Assembly (NCBI GenBank): GCA_018857735.1
Contig: JABMCL010001863.1
Location: 124,001 to 188,000 of the forward strand
DNA: 64,000 nt
From: Alviniconcha marisindica
Taxonomy: Eukaryota; Mollusca; Gastropoda; Provannidae
Direction: 5' to 3'
Part shown: piece by piece, positions 1-13,451 of the stretch
How positions within the stretch are numbered: position 1 is the stretch's first letter
How the letters are laid out: every line of letters begins with the position of its first letter
Notes under the pieces: generated by a model
The model's input: the letters and a program-made list of their open reading frames with translations, nothing else
What the model was told of the DNA's origin: nothing
The model's database searches: none
Translations under genes and position numbers: made by a program

Positions 1-1859
1 AACCAACCCACATACAGGTCCCACTCACTCTTTTCTGTTGTCTTTCCTCACATCGTTCCTGCACAAAAATGGGAATGCCGTTGTTATTGCGTTCATCATT
101 TGAACGTGGCCGCTTCCCTGAGTTGGAGCTGTAGCGAAACGGCTGTGCTGCCACCTGCCAGCAACATCAGTGAGATGAACCACAGATCACACGTGCAGAA
201 AACAAAACAAAAAGACATGATCAAAATTTCAAACATGATGTGCTTGCAGGTGAAAAAAAATCACACTGCTACTTCTAATTATTCTGTTTGAAATGCTCAA
301 AGTTATACAAGTATCAGAAAACATATCAATAGGAGAACAGTTTAAAACCATTGACAATAAAGAATGCTGATCATTGACACACACACCTACATCAAAACAA
401 ACAAAAACTCTGAAACATATGAAACTCATACCATATAAATTTGCACTGTGCTGAAATCAGTTAATAAATTAATCCACTGATCAATCAAATACTTATTCAC
501 TTTTCAAACGTGGAAATCCAAGATTTACCCATGAATCAGAAGATTCACTTTTTAGTCTTTTAAATAAACCTTTTAAGCAGAGACATTGTTGCTGTTGTTG
601 TTTTGTTTTGTATTTTTTAATTTTTCAAAATACAGCATCAGTATAAATATGTACAAATATGTTACATTAGCAAACAGCAATGACTCCTAAATATATCAAC
701 AGAGACATTTTTGCATGAAACATGTACTGCCTCTTTTTTTTAAACAAAGGGTTAGTATATGAAACAAATCCTTTCAATAATATCAGTTTGCACAATAATT
801 ATAAACTGATTGTTAATACAGTTAAATACACAGTGAGTGAGTGAAACAAATGAACAATGTGTTTGAATCTGGGTAGAGACTGCTGGGATGGACTACAACC
901 AGTTTGCAGCACAAAAGAAGCCTATAAAATTACTGAACTGAACTTGTCAGTACAAAGCTTGAACTGAATGCGAACTTGCCAAGGAAATGCCACTTTCAGT
1001 TTTATTTTTTGTGGCTGCTGTGAGCTTGAAATCTGAACAAGGTCACTGCAGCTGCTACAAAAATGAAAGCTTAATGAGGAAAGGTTATGAACTTGTAAAG
1101 TTTAGAATATTTCACTTAAACACTATCCAAAAAAGCAACCAACAAAAACATTGCACAGCCCAGAAATGCATGTTACCCCCCTTAAATACATACCAAAGCC
1201 ACAACAAACATACTTGCATCATTTTGTTAGCACATCCAACAACCATGCAAAGTTGAAACTATTTAACTGGACAAGAACTGACACCCCTGTGACACTAAAA
1301 TTAAACCAGTGTCATCTATTCTGGTATGGGTGGGCAGCATTTAATCTCATCTTGCATCAGGAGGTGGTGTTAGCATGAATAGGACACATGCGCAGATGAC
1401 TCACTTTTGGTTCGCATGCATTTGATGCTCACATTGTTCTACTTTTCAGTCTCCTCCTGAGGATCATTTTTATGGTTTTTCTAGTGTTTTTTCTTCTGGA
1501 TTTCGTTTCTATGTGAATATCTGTGGCTGTGCTGGTTCCTGGTGTTAGGATTCTCTCAAGGTAGGACGAGAAATTCATCCTTTCATTGCCCCGACATGGG
1601 CCAGCATTTTTAGACATTTATTATCAAGCAAGTTTAAAAGAGTTCATTTAAACAGTGTTTGTGAAATAGCCAAGGGGTGTTGAGAAGTATCATTTAAATT
1701 TGACTGGACAGAGGCTGTTACAGACAAGTGGATTACTACAGCTGTTGCTTTGCAGTTATGTGAAGCTGAGGTGTGAAAGCAGCCATAATTCAGTGGACCA
1801 TTCACCACAGCACAGCACAGCATAGCCAAGAATGTTAGGTCCAGCCATGTTTTGCCTAC
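1..1859 (-). other. 3' end of the CCP gene: last exon(s) and UTR not resolved
   Basis: A minus-strand open stretch at 1,429-1,617 (NAGPCRGNERMNFSSYLERI, then a Lys/Arg-rich end before TGA) could be a terminal exon, but no convincing acceptor precedes it. Below it the sequence is AT-rich, with several minus-strand AATAAA hexamers (for example near 1,000), as expected of a 3' UTR. No other gene was seen. Confidence 0.35.
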
Positions 1860-1955
1860 CTTTTCAGATGGTTTACCAGATGATGTCTGTCCACTGCCTA
1901 CCTTGTCAGCTCTACTGGGCGCTGGCTCTCCTCCAACTCGACCCGGCTTGTCTTC
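1860..1955 (-). CDS. AGBL2: Probable CCP C-terminal exon ([18 protein letters not shown])
   Basis: Acceptor gtcaacag, phase 0, reading [18 protein letters not shown] and then [14 protein letters not shown]. Two identical donors (AAG|gtaggc) lie 42 bases apart, at 1,902 and 1,860, both in phase 0, so 18- or 32-codon versions are possible. The acceptor region is the seed of the repeats at 1,957-2,440. Confidence 0.6.
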
Positions 1956-4900
1956 CTGTTGACACAGTAGAGCCACAGACAATCCCATAAGCACCTTGCC
2001 CACATAGTGATAGTTCTGTTGATGTATGGCCCAGCTAGTGCCAACAATCCATTTGACACAAAACAGTTGCTCACAGTGCCACTGACACATGAAACACAGT
2101 CAGTCACAATCCTATTGACAAAACAGTTACTCACAGTGCCACTGATACATGATACACAGTCAATGACAATCTTGTTGACAAAAAAACAGTCACTAACAGT
2201 GCCACTGACACATGACACACAGTCAATGACAATCTTGTTGACACAACACAGCCACTGACAATTCTGCTGACATAACAGGCACTGACAATCCTGTTGACAT
2301 ACAACAAAGGCACTGATAATCCTGTTGACCATGTACAATAATGTCAGCAGCATAAACCTGTTGACACAACCTTTGGAAATCTGCCTGGCATACAAAACCA
2401 TAATACCGTTAATGGTAATCTTGCTGACACAATGCAGCCACTGACAATTTTGTTAATACAAAAGACATCCCAACTTTCAGATGAGTACAAACGACATAGA
2501 ATGTGGTTGTGGGGCCATTTAAACCAGTAAACATTTCTGGCCTGAGCTTAGGCTAGGCACAGGTTATTGCCTTTACCCATGGCTGTCCTGGCTCTGGAGT
2601 TAGGGCTGAGCACAGCTCACATTCCACTGTAATATCATCTGCTGTCTGGACTACAAAGCTGTAGTATAGAAGTACAGCAGACAGAGTGACACAGTGTCTG
2701 GAGTGATACAGACAAACTTCTGATTCAGGTGTGGCCCATATGCCAGATGTGAATGCAACAGCTGGAGCCCAGCCCAGCCATGTGCAGATCCAGCCCAGGC
2801 TGCAGCATAAGCCAGGCCTCCAATACAATATGCTACTTACTGACAAATACACAAACACATTTCAGCGTTACTAGTAAAGGATGCTTTTACTCTTCTGTAA
2901 CAGTATTGCCACTTTGGTTGACACTTCACATACAAGTGGATGGCACAGTACAAAATGAAGAGAAAACTGTCCTCAGTATTTGCCAAAAATGCCTCACTAT
3001 GGCCCATGCACCCACACCAACCAGCTGACTGCAGTTCAGCACTACAGTAACACAGGGCAAAGTGCAATAGTTCCATCATGATGTTCATATGATATCTCTA
3101 AATGCATCACAAATTAACCACAAATAATAGGAGTTATTTGGTGACACATACAGATCATGATTTGTACATACTGTCTGTATGCCTACATTGGGTTTTCTGG
3201 GTTCCTCTGACCGCACTTGTCTAACTCGGTCACGATCCTTTCGTGTCTTGAGTTTCTTCTTTTTCTTCAGTGGCTGCACAAAACACATGAGCACAAAATG
3301 GTGTTAACAGATTGTACACTGGCATTCAGTCACGTGGAATGAACAGCATATCCATGTGGGTGTGAAATACTGTCTGACAGTAATCCCTTGTTATTTTTTT
3401 GATTAACAGAGACAACAGCAATGACAACAAAAGGAATAAACCAACATCACAGGGACCATATCTTTCAAACATTTTTTTGCACCCAGTAACAAAACCAACA
3501 TCAGCAAACATGGCACAACAGAATGGCAAATTTGAAAGAAACAGATATTAAATTAAGGAGATAAGTAAAAACTCTGAATTCATCTTACCAGTGATTTAAC
3601 TGACCCCATTAAATGGTTTGAACTTGTAAATTGGGAAGAAGGGGGAGGGCAATGAAGAAAATATTTTCCTTTTCTTATCTGAATTAAATAAAGAGATTAA
3701 CCAAATACTTTACCTACTCTCACACGTGCAACCAAAGAACATAAGATAATAAGTAACATGGTGTTTTATGCCCAGTCAACCAGTATGGTTATATCAGGGC
3801 GATGAACAATAAGATAAAATAAAGACATTGCTCCACTGATTACCTTACTTGTTTCTGTAACCCAGGTATTAATTAAGTCAGAATTAAAGAGTTCCATGAT
3901 GGCACCCTCATCAAAAATTAAGTACAAGCAAACAAACAATAACTGCATGACAACATAACAGTTCTTGTTGTACTGCTATAATGAAACCCTCATCAAACAT
4001 GAGAGTTCAAGCAAACAAACAACTACATATCAACATAACAGTTTAAAACACAACATGGCCCATGTTTTTGTGGTTTCTAAATGTCCCTCAACTGATTGGT
4101 GATTAATTTGGGATACTCACTACCCAGTCAGCCATGATGGTCCTATGATGAGGATAAAACACCAGTAATCCCTTCACAAGTCAGAGTCTGATTCACTGTA
4201 TTCTGACCTACTCCAGGACCCACCACAAGATGGGGGAAATGTAACAACAGGTATTTAAAAACTCACACAGAGATTGGGATAGATGCAACAGTTTACCCCA
4301 CCCCCTCTTATAGGCTGCCCCCTCAAAAAACATCACCACAACAACAAACAAAACAAAACAAAACAACAACCAACAACCACTTCATTAATCCCTTGCAGGA
4401 AAATTGGGTCACTTTACCAGGGTAAGGCTATAGCAACCACACAAGCAATGCTACTGATTCCCACCAGGGCATGCAGCATTTTCATGTGTCCCAACAATGG
4501 TATGGTTGCCAGTGTTTGGGATTTTAACAAGCACACAGATGTTGATGCATGCAACTGCACACAGGGGCTATATGAATACCACAGGAGTTTTTGCACCAAA
4601 AATTAAGAGTGGGGGGAAATCACTTGCAGCACCAGTGAACCAAATCCACATCAGTATTGCACCTGACTTTTTGGTCTGATGCTCTACCAGCTCAACTACA
4701 TCCTACCCTAATTTTAAAGGCCCACTAACAAACTGAGTAAATGAAACAACCAGTATTTAAAGGTCCACTAACATATTGGGGAAAGTGTGACAAGTACTGT
4801 TTAAAAGCTCAGTAACAGACTGTAACAACCAGTACTTAAAGGCCCACTAACAAACTGAGTAAATGAAACAACCAGTATTTAAAGGTCCACTAACATATTG

Positions 4901-7900
4901 GGGAAAATGTGACAAGTAGTGTTTAAAAGCTCAGTAACAGACTGTAACAACCAGTATTTAAAGGCCCACTAACAAACTGAGTAAACAAAACAACCAGTAT
5001 TTAAAGGTCCACTAACAGATTGGGGGTAAATGTGACAAGAAGTGTTTAAAAGCTCTACACCAGGCTGGGACAAACAAAGCAACTGGTGATTAAGGATCCA
5101 CTAACAATTTGGGGCAAATGTAACACTTGGTATTTTAAAGGTCCATTCTGGGGAGAAATATATAAATTAGAAAGTAATCATCATGTTCAACAGCAGCACC
5201 TGGAGCAGGTTCTAATAATACTACATGTTTAAACTGGCTGCAACAGGAAATTCAACAGAATTTGGAAAATGTCTTCATCATTTAAGACTTTCTGCTTCTT
5301 CATGTTCTTCAGAATGAGAAAGAAAACAAAATCCCCAAAACATGCTAAATGAATGGACACTGACATATCTATCCTGCAAACTAAAATGTTGCACACTGAG
5401 GTGTTGGCCACACACAAGTTCAGGCCATAACATTCCCACTATCATCAAACAGAGTGTACCTTAAACTATCATATGTCAAGTCTAAAACTTGAGAAATGCA
5501 CCACACAGGAATGTTGTTGGTTTATTCAGATACCTATGAAGAGGAAACTGAAGGCAAGTGCAGTCTACATGGAGTCGCTATTCTGAGAACTGCTTTCATA
5601 TGCACACAAACAGGTGCCTTTACTGGCAGCCAAAATGTCCCATCATTAGTCTGCAAACATAATTCTGAAACTGTATAAGTCCAAAACTATCCAGAAATGC
5701 TAACAGTAAAAGGATTCCCCATGAAACAATACCAATATAAACATCAACCAGTCCTCAAAATCATGATTATTTATAAAATTCTGAATATACTTATAACACA
5801 AGCAACTCCATATTCAAATGGTTTAAATAATAAAAGATGATGTGCACACAAAGTGGGCAAACCTAGCCGACCTCCACAATGCATGAATAAAATCCACAGA
5901 GAAAATAGACCAGGAGACTAAACGGCACACACAGTCAAAACAATACAATCACGCCAAACTTGTTCTGTTTCTCTTGAGGGTAACTGCAATCATAGCCAAG
6001 CTGCTGAAGAGCCAGTTTACACAGTGCCTGTATCACAATAGCAACAGCAGGTACTGCAGTATAGGCAGACAGCTGCTACAACACTGGGACTTGGTTACAG
6101 CACATACTGTATGTATACAGGAAGACAGCCACAACATGAAGACTGGTTTGCTAGAAAGCACAATGAGACCACTGCGTGGTCACCACTGCTGCACAATGCT
6201 GAGGTGCTGAACACCAACATACCACATCAGAGAAACAGGCACATGGTGTGCGCTCACCAACAGCAGCGCAATGAGGAATGTGATGAGCTTGGCATGGTCT
6301 GCGAAGTCGCCTCTGACCCACACAATCAGGACAACATAGGATTAAAAGTCTGTATATGAACACCTAAGCGTGCACAGCAAACAGTGTCAGTAGCAAATAA
6401 AAGATATACAAAAAAATGCAAATGCCACATCAATTGTACCATTCCACTATTTAGAAAACAAAACTATCCATGGACATAATCACAGTAAAATGCCTGAGGT
6501 GAAAGCATCTATAGCCAGTATAGGGCATTGATATTAATTATGTGGTCTTCTATAAAAACAAATATTTAAAAAGAAGATTTAAAGTGGAAAAAAATAAAAG
6601 TAACACAATTGAAATGAAAATGTCTCTGATCTACAAAATACACTTCAACCAAAGTAGCTTGGCCCATCAATATGACCTGATGCAATAAAATGGAATTATT
6701 TTGTATGAGGCTCTGCTGGTAAATTTTGTTTTATCCAGGCCAGGGTGAGCAAGGGACAACATTTCTGTTTTGTTTGTCTATCAGCTGTCTGTGCCATTAA
6801 ATTCAGAACCACACTTTTAAGTGATGTGTACTGCAAAGAAAGTCTTTACGTAAAACCTCAGAACATAAACTGATAATGAGGAATGATGCTGCTTTTTCCA
6901 CATAAAAAGTCCCCCACAATAGGTCCAACCATTTTCTTTCTCCAAAGATAATTCAGCCATAATCATCACGCTTGTGAACAAATACAGCATTTCTTTGCTT
7001 GGGATTATCACTAAACCTTACAAGCATGTTGAAATAGATATAAGAAGACTGTACATGGTTTCCAGTGATCACTGAATCTTCAGCAATACAAATCAGCAGC
7101 ACAGCATGCAGAGTGAGGAGTTAAACACACTTCTAAGAATGTAGTCCCACTGCAGGAAACCAATGTTAAAATATGTGTATTGCGCACATAGTTAAAGATC
7201 AAACCAAAGAAGAAAGAAACCTACATCAAGTATTTCCTGAAACAGACAAAGGTACTACTCTGTTAGTACTGCAAACACATATCTACTTTTGAACACAGTA
7301 AACAGTACATGTCTACTTTTGTTACCTAATTTAAGATTTACAGTGGCAGACTAAAACACTGAACAAAACACCAATAGGCACTGTGAATTACACAAACTAA
7401 AAACTGTTTATTGTCTCGGGTGTACATCAACTGCAAATAAGACAACATACAAGTAATTGTATAGTTACTACAATTGCACCATGCAAACACAGTGGTCTGT
7501 TTAATTATAAAGACCATCAGCAGCAGACAGCACTATGAATCCCTAGAGTATAGTTCCCATGCAAGCTATGTCATTCATATTTTACAAGGTTCAATACAAA
7601 GCACATACCTCTGAAAATATACCAGCTAAATATTTAACTTACTTATATGTGAAGCAGATCGCATGAGACATTTAATCTTTCACACTAGTAGAGATGTGAT
7701 GTTTGGGTCACAAGCAAGAGTGAAGCTGGTAGAGAACACAAGACACCACAAGTCTGCAGTGTGTGTCTTAACAAAACAAAAACAAACATGTTTTTTTGTT
7801 TGTTTTATGACTGGCGTGAACCTCAGTGAGTGTTCTTGGCACCACGACACATTCCTTGTGAAATAACCATGGCACTTGGCAATACAACTGTATTGTATTG

Positions 7901-10175
7901 TGAAAGTGAGATTGAGAATATTCACATAACTAAATGTATTCTATAAATAAAAAGAAATATCATGACACTTTTACCAGTGGACATGATAATATCAGTTACC
8001 ATATCTGAAGAGACTTGGTATGCAGGTAATTGGTTTTTAATACCCAATCAATCATGGATTCACATCAGGGTGACAGACTTGGTAATATAGTTACAGTAGT
8101 ACACTATAATTTCATAATGTCACCATTTTATACAGGTTTGCTTTTCAGAAATGAATCACTCGCATTTACTTCTGATTTCCTTTTTGCAAAATGAAAGACA
8201 TCACATTCATACACCACCTTTAGTTAAGCTCCACACAGTGTAAAAGTTGAATCATACTTTTCATCATTTTCTCTGCCCATTAGTCAATTTTCAAAAAGGA
8301 ATACTGCTGAAAAATAATAGACACAAAAACATTCAGTTTTAACCTCCTGGCAAAAATAAAAGAGCATTAAAACTAGTAATCACAAAGGTAGAAATGTGAA
8401 AGTCCAGTACAGTTCATAATGCTACTACACAGCATCAGGAATGGCTACTATCAAGTCCAGACCCAGAGAGGAAGAGCCAGTTAAGGGAGATGTCAGGAAA
8501 CCAGAACATAACAAAACGTAATGTTCACTCACCCTCTCTGCACTGTACTGTAGATGTACTGGTGGTCCATCAGACACAGAGCTGTCAGACCCACCATCAC
8601 TGCAGCACAAACACACACACACTCCAATATACTCAAAGACATCACAGTGGTGCACAAAGGATGAGCACAATGTCAAAAGGATATATACACATAAGACTGG
8701 ACCACTATGCAGAAATTCACTAGCTGTTAGAACAATGCAAAGAGTATGCACCATGTTACACAGACTGGACTGTCCAGCTGGAAGTCACAGCACAAAGACA
8801 CTGCCTACCCTATGCAGACACACAGCTGTCAGATGTATTATCATGTACTGTCAGAGATACAACTATCAGACCTACCACCATTACATGTACATATTCTGAT
8901 ACACTATGTCAGACACACATCCATCAGATCTCACACCATGGCATAGTGACAGTTTAATACACTGTACATCAGACACACATCTAATCTACCATCATGATAT
9001 ACAGGCAATCTAATACACTATCTCAGATTTGCACCTGTAAGAGCTACGATCAATGCATGAATAAGCATAATACACTAATTTATAATATACACAGTGCAAC
9101 ACACTGCCATACACACTCCTATCAAATCTACCATCATGGCATGAATTCAGTGTAACACTCTATGGTAGACACACTCCTGTTAGATCTACCACAATGGCAT
9201 GAATACAGTGTAATACACTATGGCAGACACACATCTGTCAGATCTACCAATACCAACATGGCAATGAAACTAGGAGAGTCTCTCAAGATGCATTAACACA
9301 GTATAAAACCTTCATATAATACCTATAATACCATGCGTCAGACCAACCATCATGGCCTACAATGGTAATTTCAATGTAATACAAATTACAATGAGCCAGA
9401 TGCACATTTGTCAGACCCACCAGCTCAAACAGGGTTTGCCACAATACATTTGTTTGACCAGTAACAAATAATGTCAGCAAATACACACTCTTTCTACATA
9501 CTGTTTTGCAATAATGCACCAAGATACAAAGTGTGATCACATGCACACAATGTTTAGCTGTTCATGAGAGGCCAGACTGACAAAACTTAATGATTACATC
9601 TCCCTGTCACCTTAATACTTTGATTTATTTTTGAACAAGCCCAACATTATGCATAACCTTCCACCTGGTAACAATGAATCACTGACACACCAAGTTTGTT
9701 TACAAAGGGATCAGCATTTCAAATACATGAAATGCCCCCAGATACTCTGAAGGATGCAAAACCATTGTTATGGCATGTTATTCATAACTTTGCATGAGCA
9801 TGCACACAATTTGGTTACAAATGGTTCAACAGTTCAGAATACACTGAAGAATAACTTTTTGATGGTTCAACAGTTCAGAATACTCTGAAGAATAACTTGT
9901 TGATGATTCAACAGTTCAGAATACACTGAAGAATAACTTGTTGATGATTCAACAGTTCAGAATACACTGAAGAATAACTTGTTGATGGTTCAACAGTTCA
10001 GAATACACTGAAGAATAACTTGTTGATGATTCAACAGTTCAGAATACACTGAAGAATAACTTGTTGATGATTCACACCTCATTGTGACCTTGACCTTAAA
10101 GACAGCAGCCAAAAATATACAAAACTACAAAACAGCAAGTAAACATGCACAATTCTGCAAGTTACAAATTGCAAG

Positions 10176-10234
<59 letters not shown>

Positions 10235-10285
10235 GCGCACACACACACACACTTTCTTTCTCCCTCACACACACACACACACACA

Positions 10286-10375
<90 letters not shown>

Positions 10376-13296
10376 TGGGGAAAAAGAGAACTGGATGTCA
10401 ACAAAAAGTTAAAATCTTTCTTTCTTTGTGATCAACAAGGAGGTAGATTAAACTAAAAAAATTTTTTAAAGTCACTGCAGTGTGTGAATTGTAATCCAGC
10501 GATTATGACATTGTGTAGGCATAGTAATAACATTGCAGCAACACACGCACACACAAAACTGGAGTGAAATAAACACTTGCAAGCAATTTTGAAAGAAACA
10601 GTCAAGATAATTTTACATCTACTTCTTATGTCATAATCAGTTGTTACTTATTCTGCCTTTACCAACACTGCCACTTTCTGGCTGTAATAAATTGTTATTC
10701 ACCTTGTCTTAACCAATGCAGGAGGCACTGTGCTGAGTGTTGTTCACTTTTAAGCGGTGAATAAGAATATAACTTAAAATCCATGGAAAAATCCTTCACA
10801 ACATGTGCTTAAAATCCATGCATGGGTGGGATGTTTTGCAATAGGTGAAGATGAATGATGCAAACCAGTAATAAACTATCTCAAAGTGAAGTGAAAGTGA
10901 CTGATGCAAACCAGTAATACTCTTAGATACGCACCTGTGAAAGCAACTATCAATGCATGAACACAGCATAATACACTAATTTAAGGACTAAAGACTGTCT
11001 GCTGAGATAGCCAAATGCCCCTGTAATGTGATTGTGTCACGGTCCAATCTATAAACCAGCTTGCTGAATGCAGAGTTGTTTCTGCAGATGCACTGCTACA
11101 GTTGAAATCCCCAGGATTTTGAGGGAGATCTAATAATTGTATACCTAACAACACTAAGCTGTCACTATCGCAGCACAAACTGCAATATATGCTGTGAACA
11201 GTTGCACTGTTTGTGATGAGTAGTCATTAAGCAGTGTTCATAAACCATTGCTTTGGAAGTATAAAAAGTGAGCCAAAGCAAAATAAAAACTATACCAACA
11301 GATCTGTCAGCTTACCAGCCTACTACTCTTATTGCTAAACCAACCAGTCCACCAGCTTTCTACTAGATCATCAAGCCAACCATCCTACTGCTAGACCATC
11401 CAGCCCACTGTCCTAAAGCCAGACCAACCAGAATAGACCATCTGGTCCACCATCCTATTGCTGGACCAATGGTGTACAGTCCACAGGCATACTGCCAGAC
11501 CAACCAGTCTACTAGCCTACTGCTAACCAATCCACCAGCCTACAGCTCAGCCAACCCATCCACCAGCCTACAGCTCAGCCAACCCATCCACCAGCCTACA
11601 GCTCAGCCAACCCATCCACCAGCCTACCACTTGGCCAACCCATCCACCAGCCTACCACTTGGCCAACCCATCCACCACCTCAGATGACCCACCCACAGCC
11701 TACTGCTAGGCTAACCATCCACCAGCCTACTGCTAGGCTAACCATCCACTAGCCTACTGCTAGGCTAACCATCCACCAGCCTACTGCTAGGCTAACCATC
11801 CACCAGCCTACTGCTAGGCTAACCATCCACCAGCCTACTGCTAGGCCAACCAGTCTATTAACCTTCTGCTAGACCAACCAATCCACCGGCCTACTGCTAG
11901 ACCAACCAATCCACCAGCCTACTGCTAGACCAACCAATCTACCAGCCTACTGCTAGACCAACCAGCACACCAGCAAGACCAACAAGCACATCAGACTGCT
12001 TCTAGACCATCCAACCACCAGCCTAAGGTTTGACCAACCAGCCAACTGCTAGACCAACAAGTCCACCAGCCTACTGCTAGATTAACCAGCCCATCAGCCT
12101 ACTTCCACACCAATCAGTCTGCCTGTGTACCACTTAACCAACCAGTCCACCAGACTACTGCTAGACCAACAAGCCCAGTACTTGACCATCCAGTTCACCA
12201 GCCTACTGCTAGACCAACCACTCCACCAACCTATTGCTAGACTAACCAGTCCACCAGCCTATCGGTAGACCAAATAAACCAACAGCATGTTAGGCCAACC
12301 AGTCCTCCAGTCTACTGCTACACCAATCCAACAGCTTGTTACAATGTTAGACCAACCAGGCATCCAGTCCACCAGCCTCCTGCTAGACCAACCAGTACAC
12401 ATTCTGTTTTTTTCTGCCAGCTTGGGACAGATCTATGCTACCCACACTTGTTGGTGCAGCCATGATACCATGATCCTTCACAACCAAGACTAGTTTTGAC
12501 ACAGCCAAACTATGCAGTATTACTGTTCTACAACCCGATCTCACTACATGTGACCATCCTACACAGCCTAGATAGGTTGTAAAATACTTAAAGTCATGCA
12601 GCATTGTGTATTTTATATGGGATCCCCACAATTTGGAATGGTTCTCAGATACCCAATTCATGCAACACTATGACATCACATCTACCTCAATGCGTGGTCA
12701 CTATAGTGCTTTTGATCATTCCAGTCATATTAAAAGCTTTCCTTACCATCCCAAATTTTGTACTTCTTTGCTGTATTGTTCCAGAAATAAAAGTGTTACC
12801 AATAAAGAGACAAAACATACAGGCTCCAGCTTACTCATACAACATTTAGACTGACTGTAGATGATATATTGTATGGAGTACTAGACACAGAGTATATATT
12901 TTGTTTTATTCTTCTAAAACATGCACATATATTTTTAAAGGGCACAGAATACTGCCAAGTGGGTCTCTTTAGGAGTCACAGACACTTGTTTTAATATTCT
13001 GTTTAGTTCAAACTAACTAGCAACAGCATTAGGGTGTATGTCTACAAGGTCATAATAATTTTGCAATGAGATGAACACTTAAACACATTTTGCCCTTTGG
13101 TTTTAGCAAACATGATGCAGCTGTACCAAAACGAACCTAATGACAAATGATCTTCAGTCAATGATTATCCAGTTATTTCACAATTTATACTGACACAATG
13201 AAATTAAAGACAGCTTTCCTTGTAGTATTTCTTACCAGAAAAATAATCCTGACAAAACACAGCGTATACATATTAATAATGTTCAATGGTGTAAAC

Positions 13297-13357
<61 letters not shown>

Positions 13358-13400
13358 GGTGGGCATTTGTGTGTGTATGGTGTGTGCATATGTTTGCATG

Positions 13401-13451
<51 letters not shown>

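Larger units (their letters stand above)
3274..8532. other. Large intron region between C-terminal CCP exons
   Basis: AT-rich non-coding sequence apart from the candidate exon at 6,253-6,307 and the 122-bp tandem repeat at 4,700-5,080. Open frames here are short and lack family signatures or codon-like composition. Confidence 0.6.

Noticed and set aside
1898..2401. 167-codon minus-strand frame rich in Cys and Val
   Set aside because: It runs through the tandem repeat, and its end uses the wrong frame for the exon at 1,955.
10084..10456. Open frames of Ser-Leu and Arg-Glu repeats
   Set aside because: They are translations of the CT and GA microsatellites.
10981..11178. Possible exon between CCP exons 20 and 21 ([20 protein letters not shown])
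   Set aside because: The acceptor is passable (gctgcgatag) but no reasonable in-phase donor exists, and exons 20 and 21 already join in phase.
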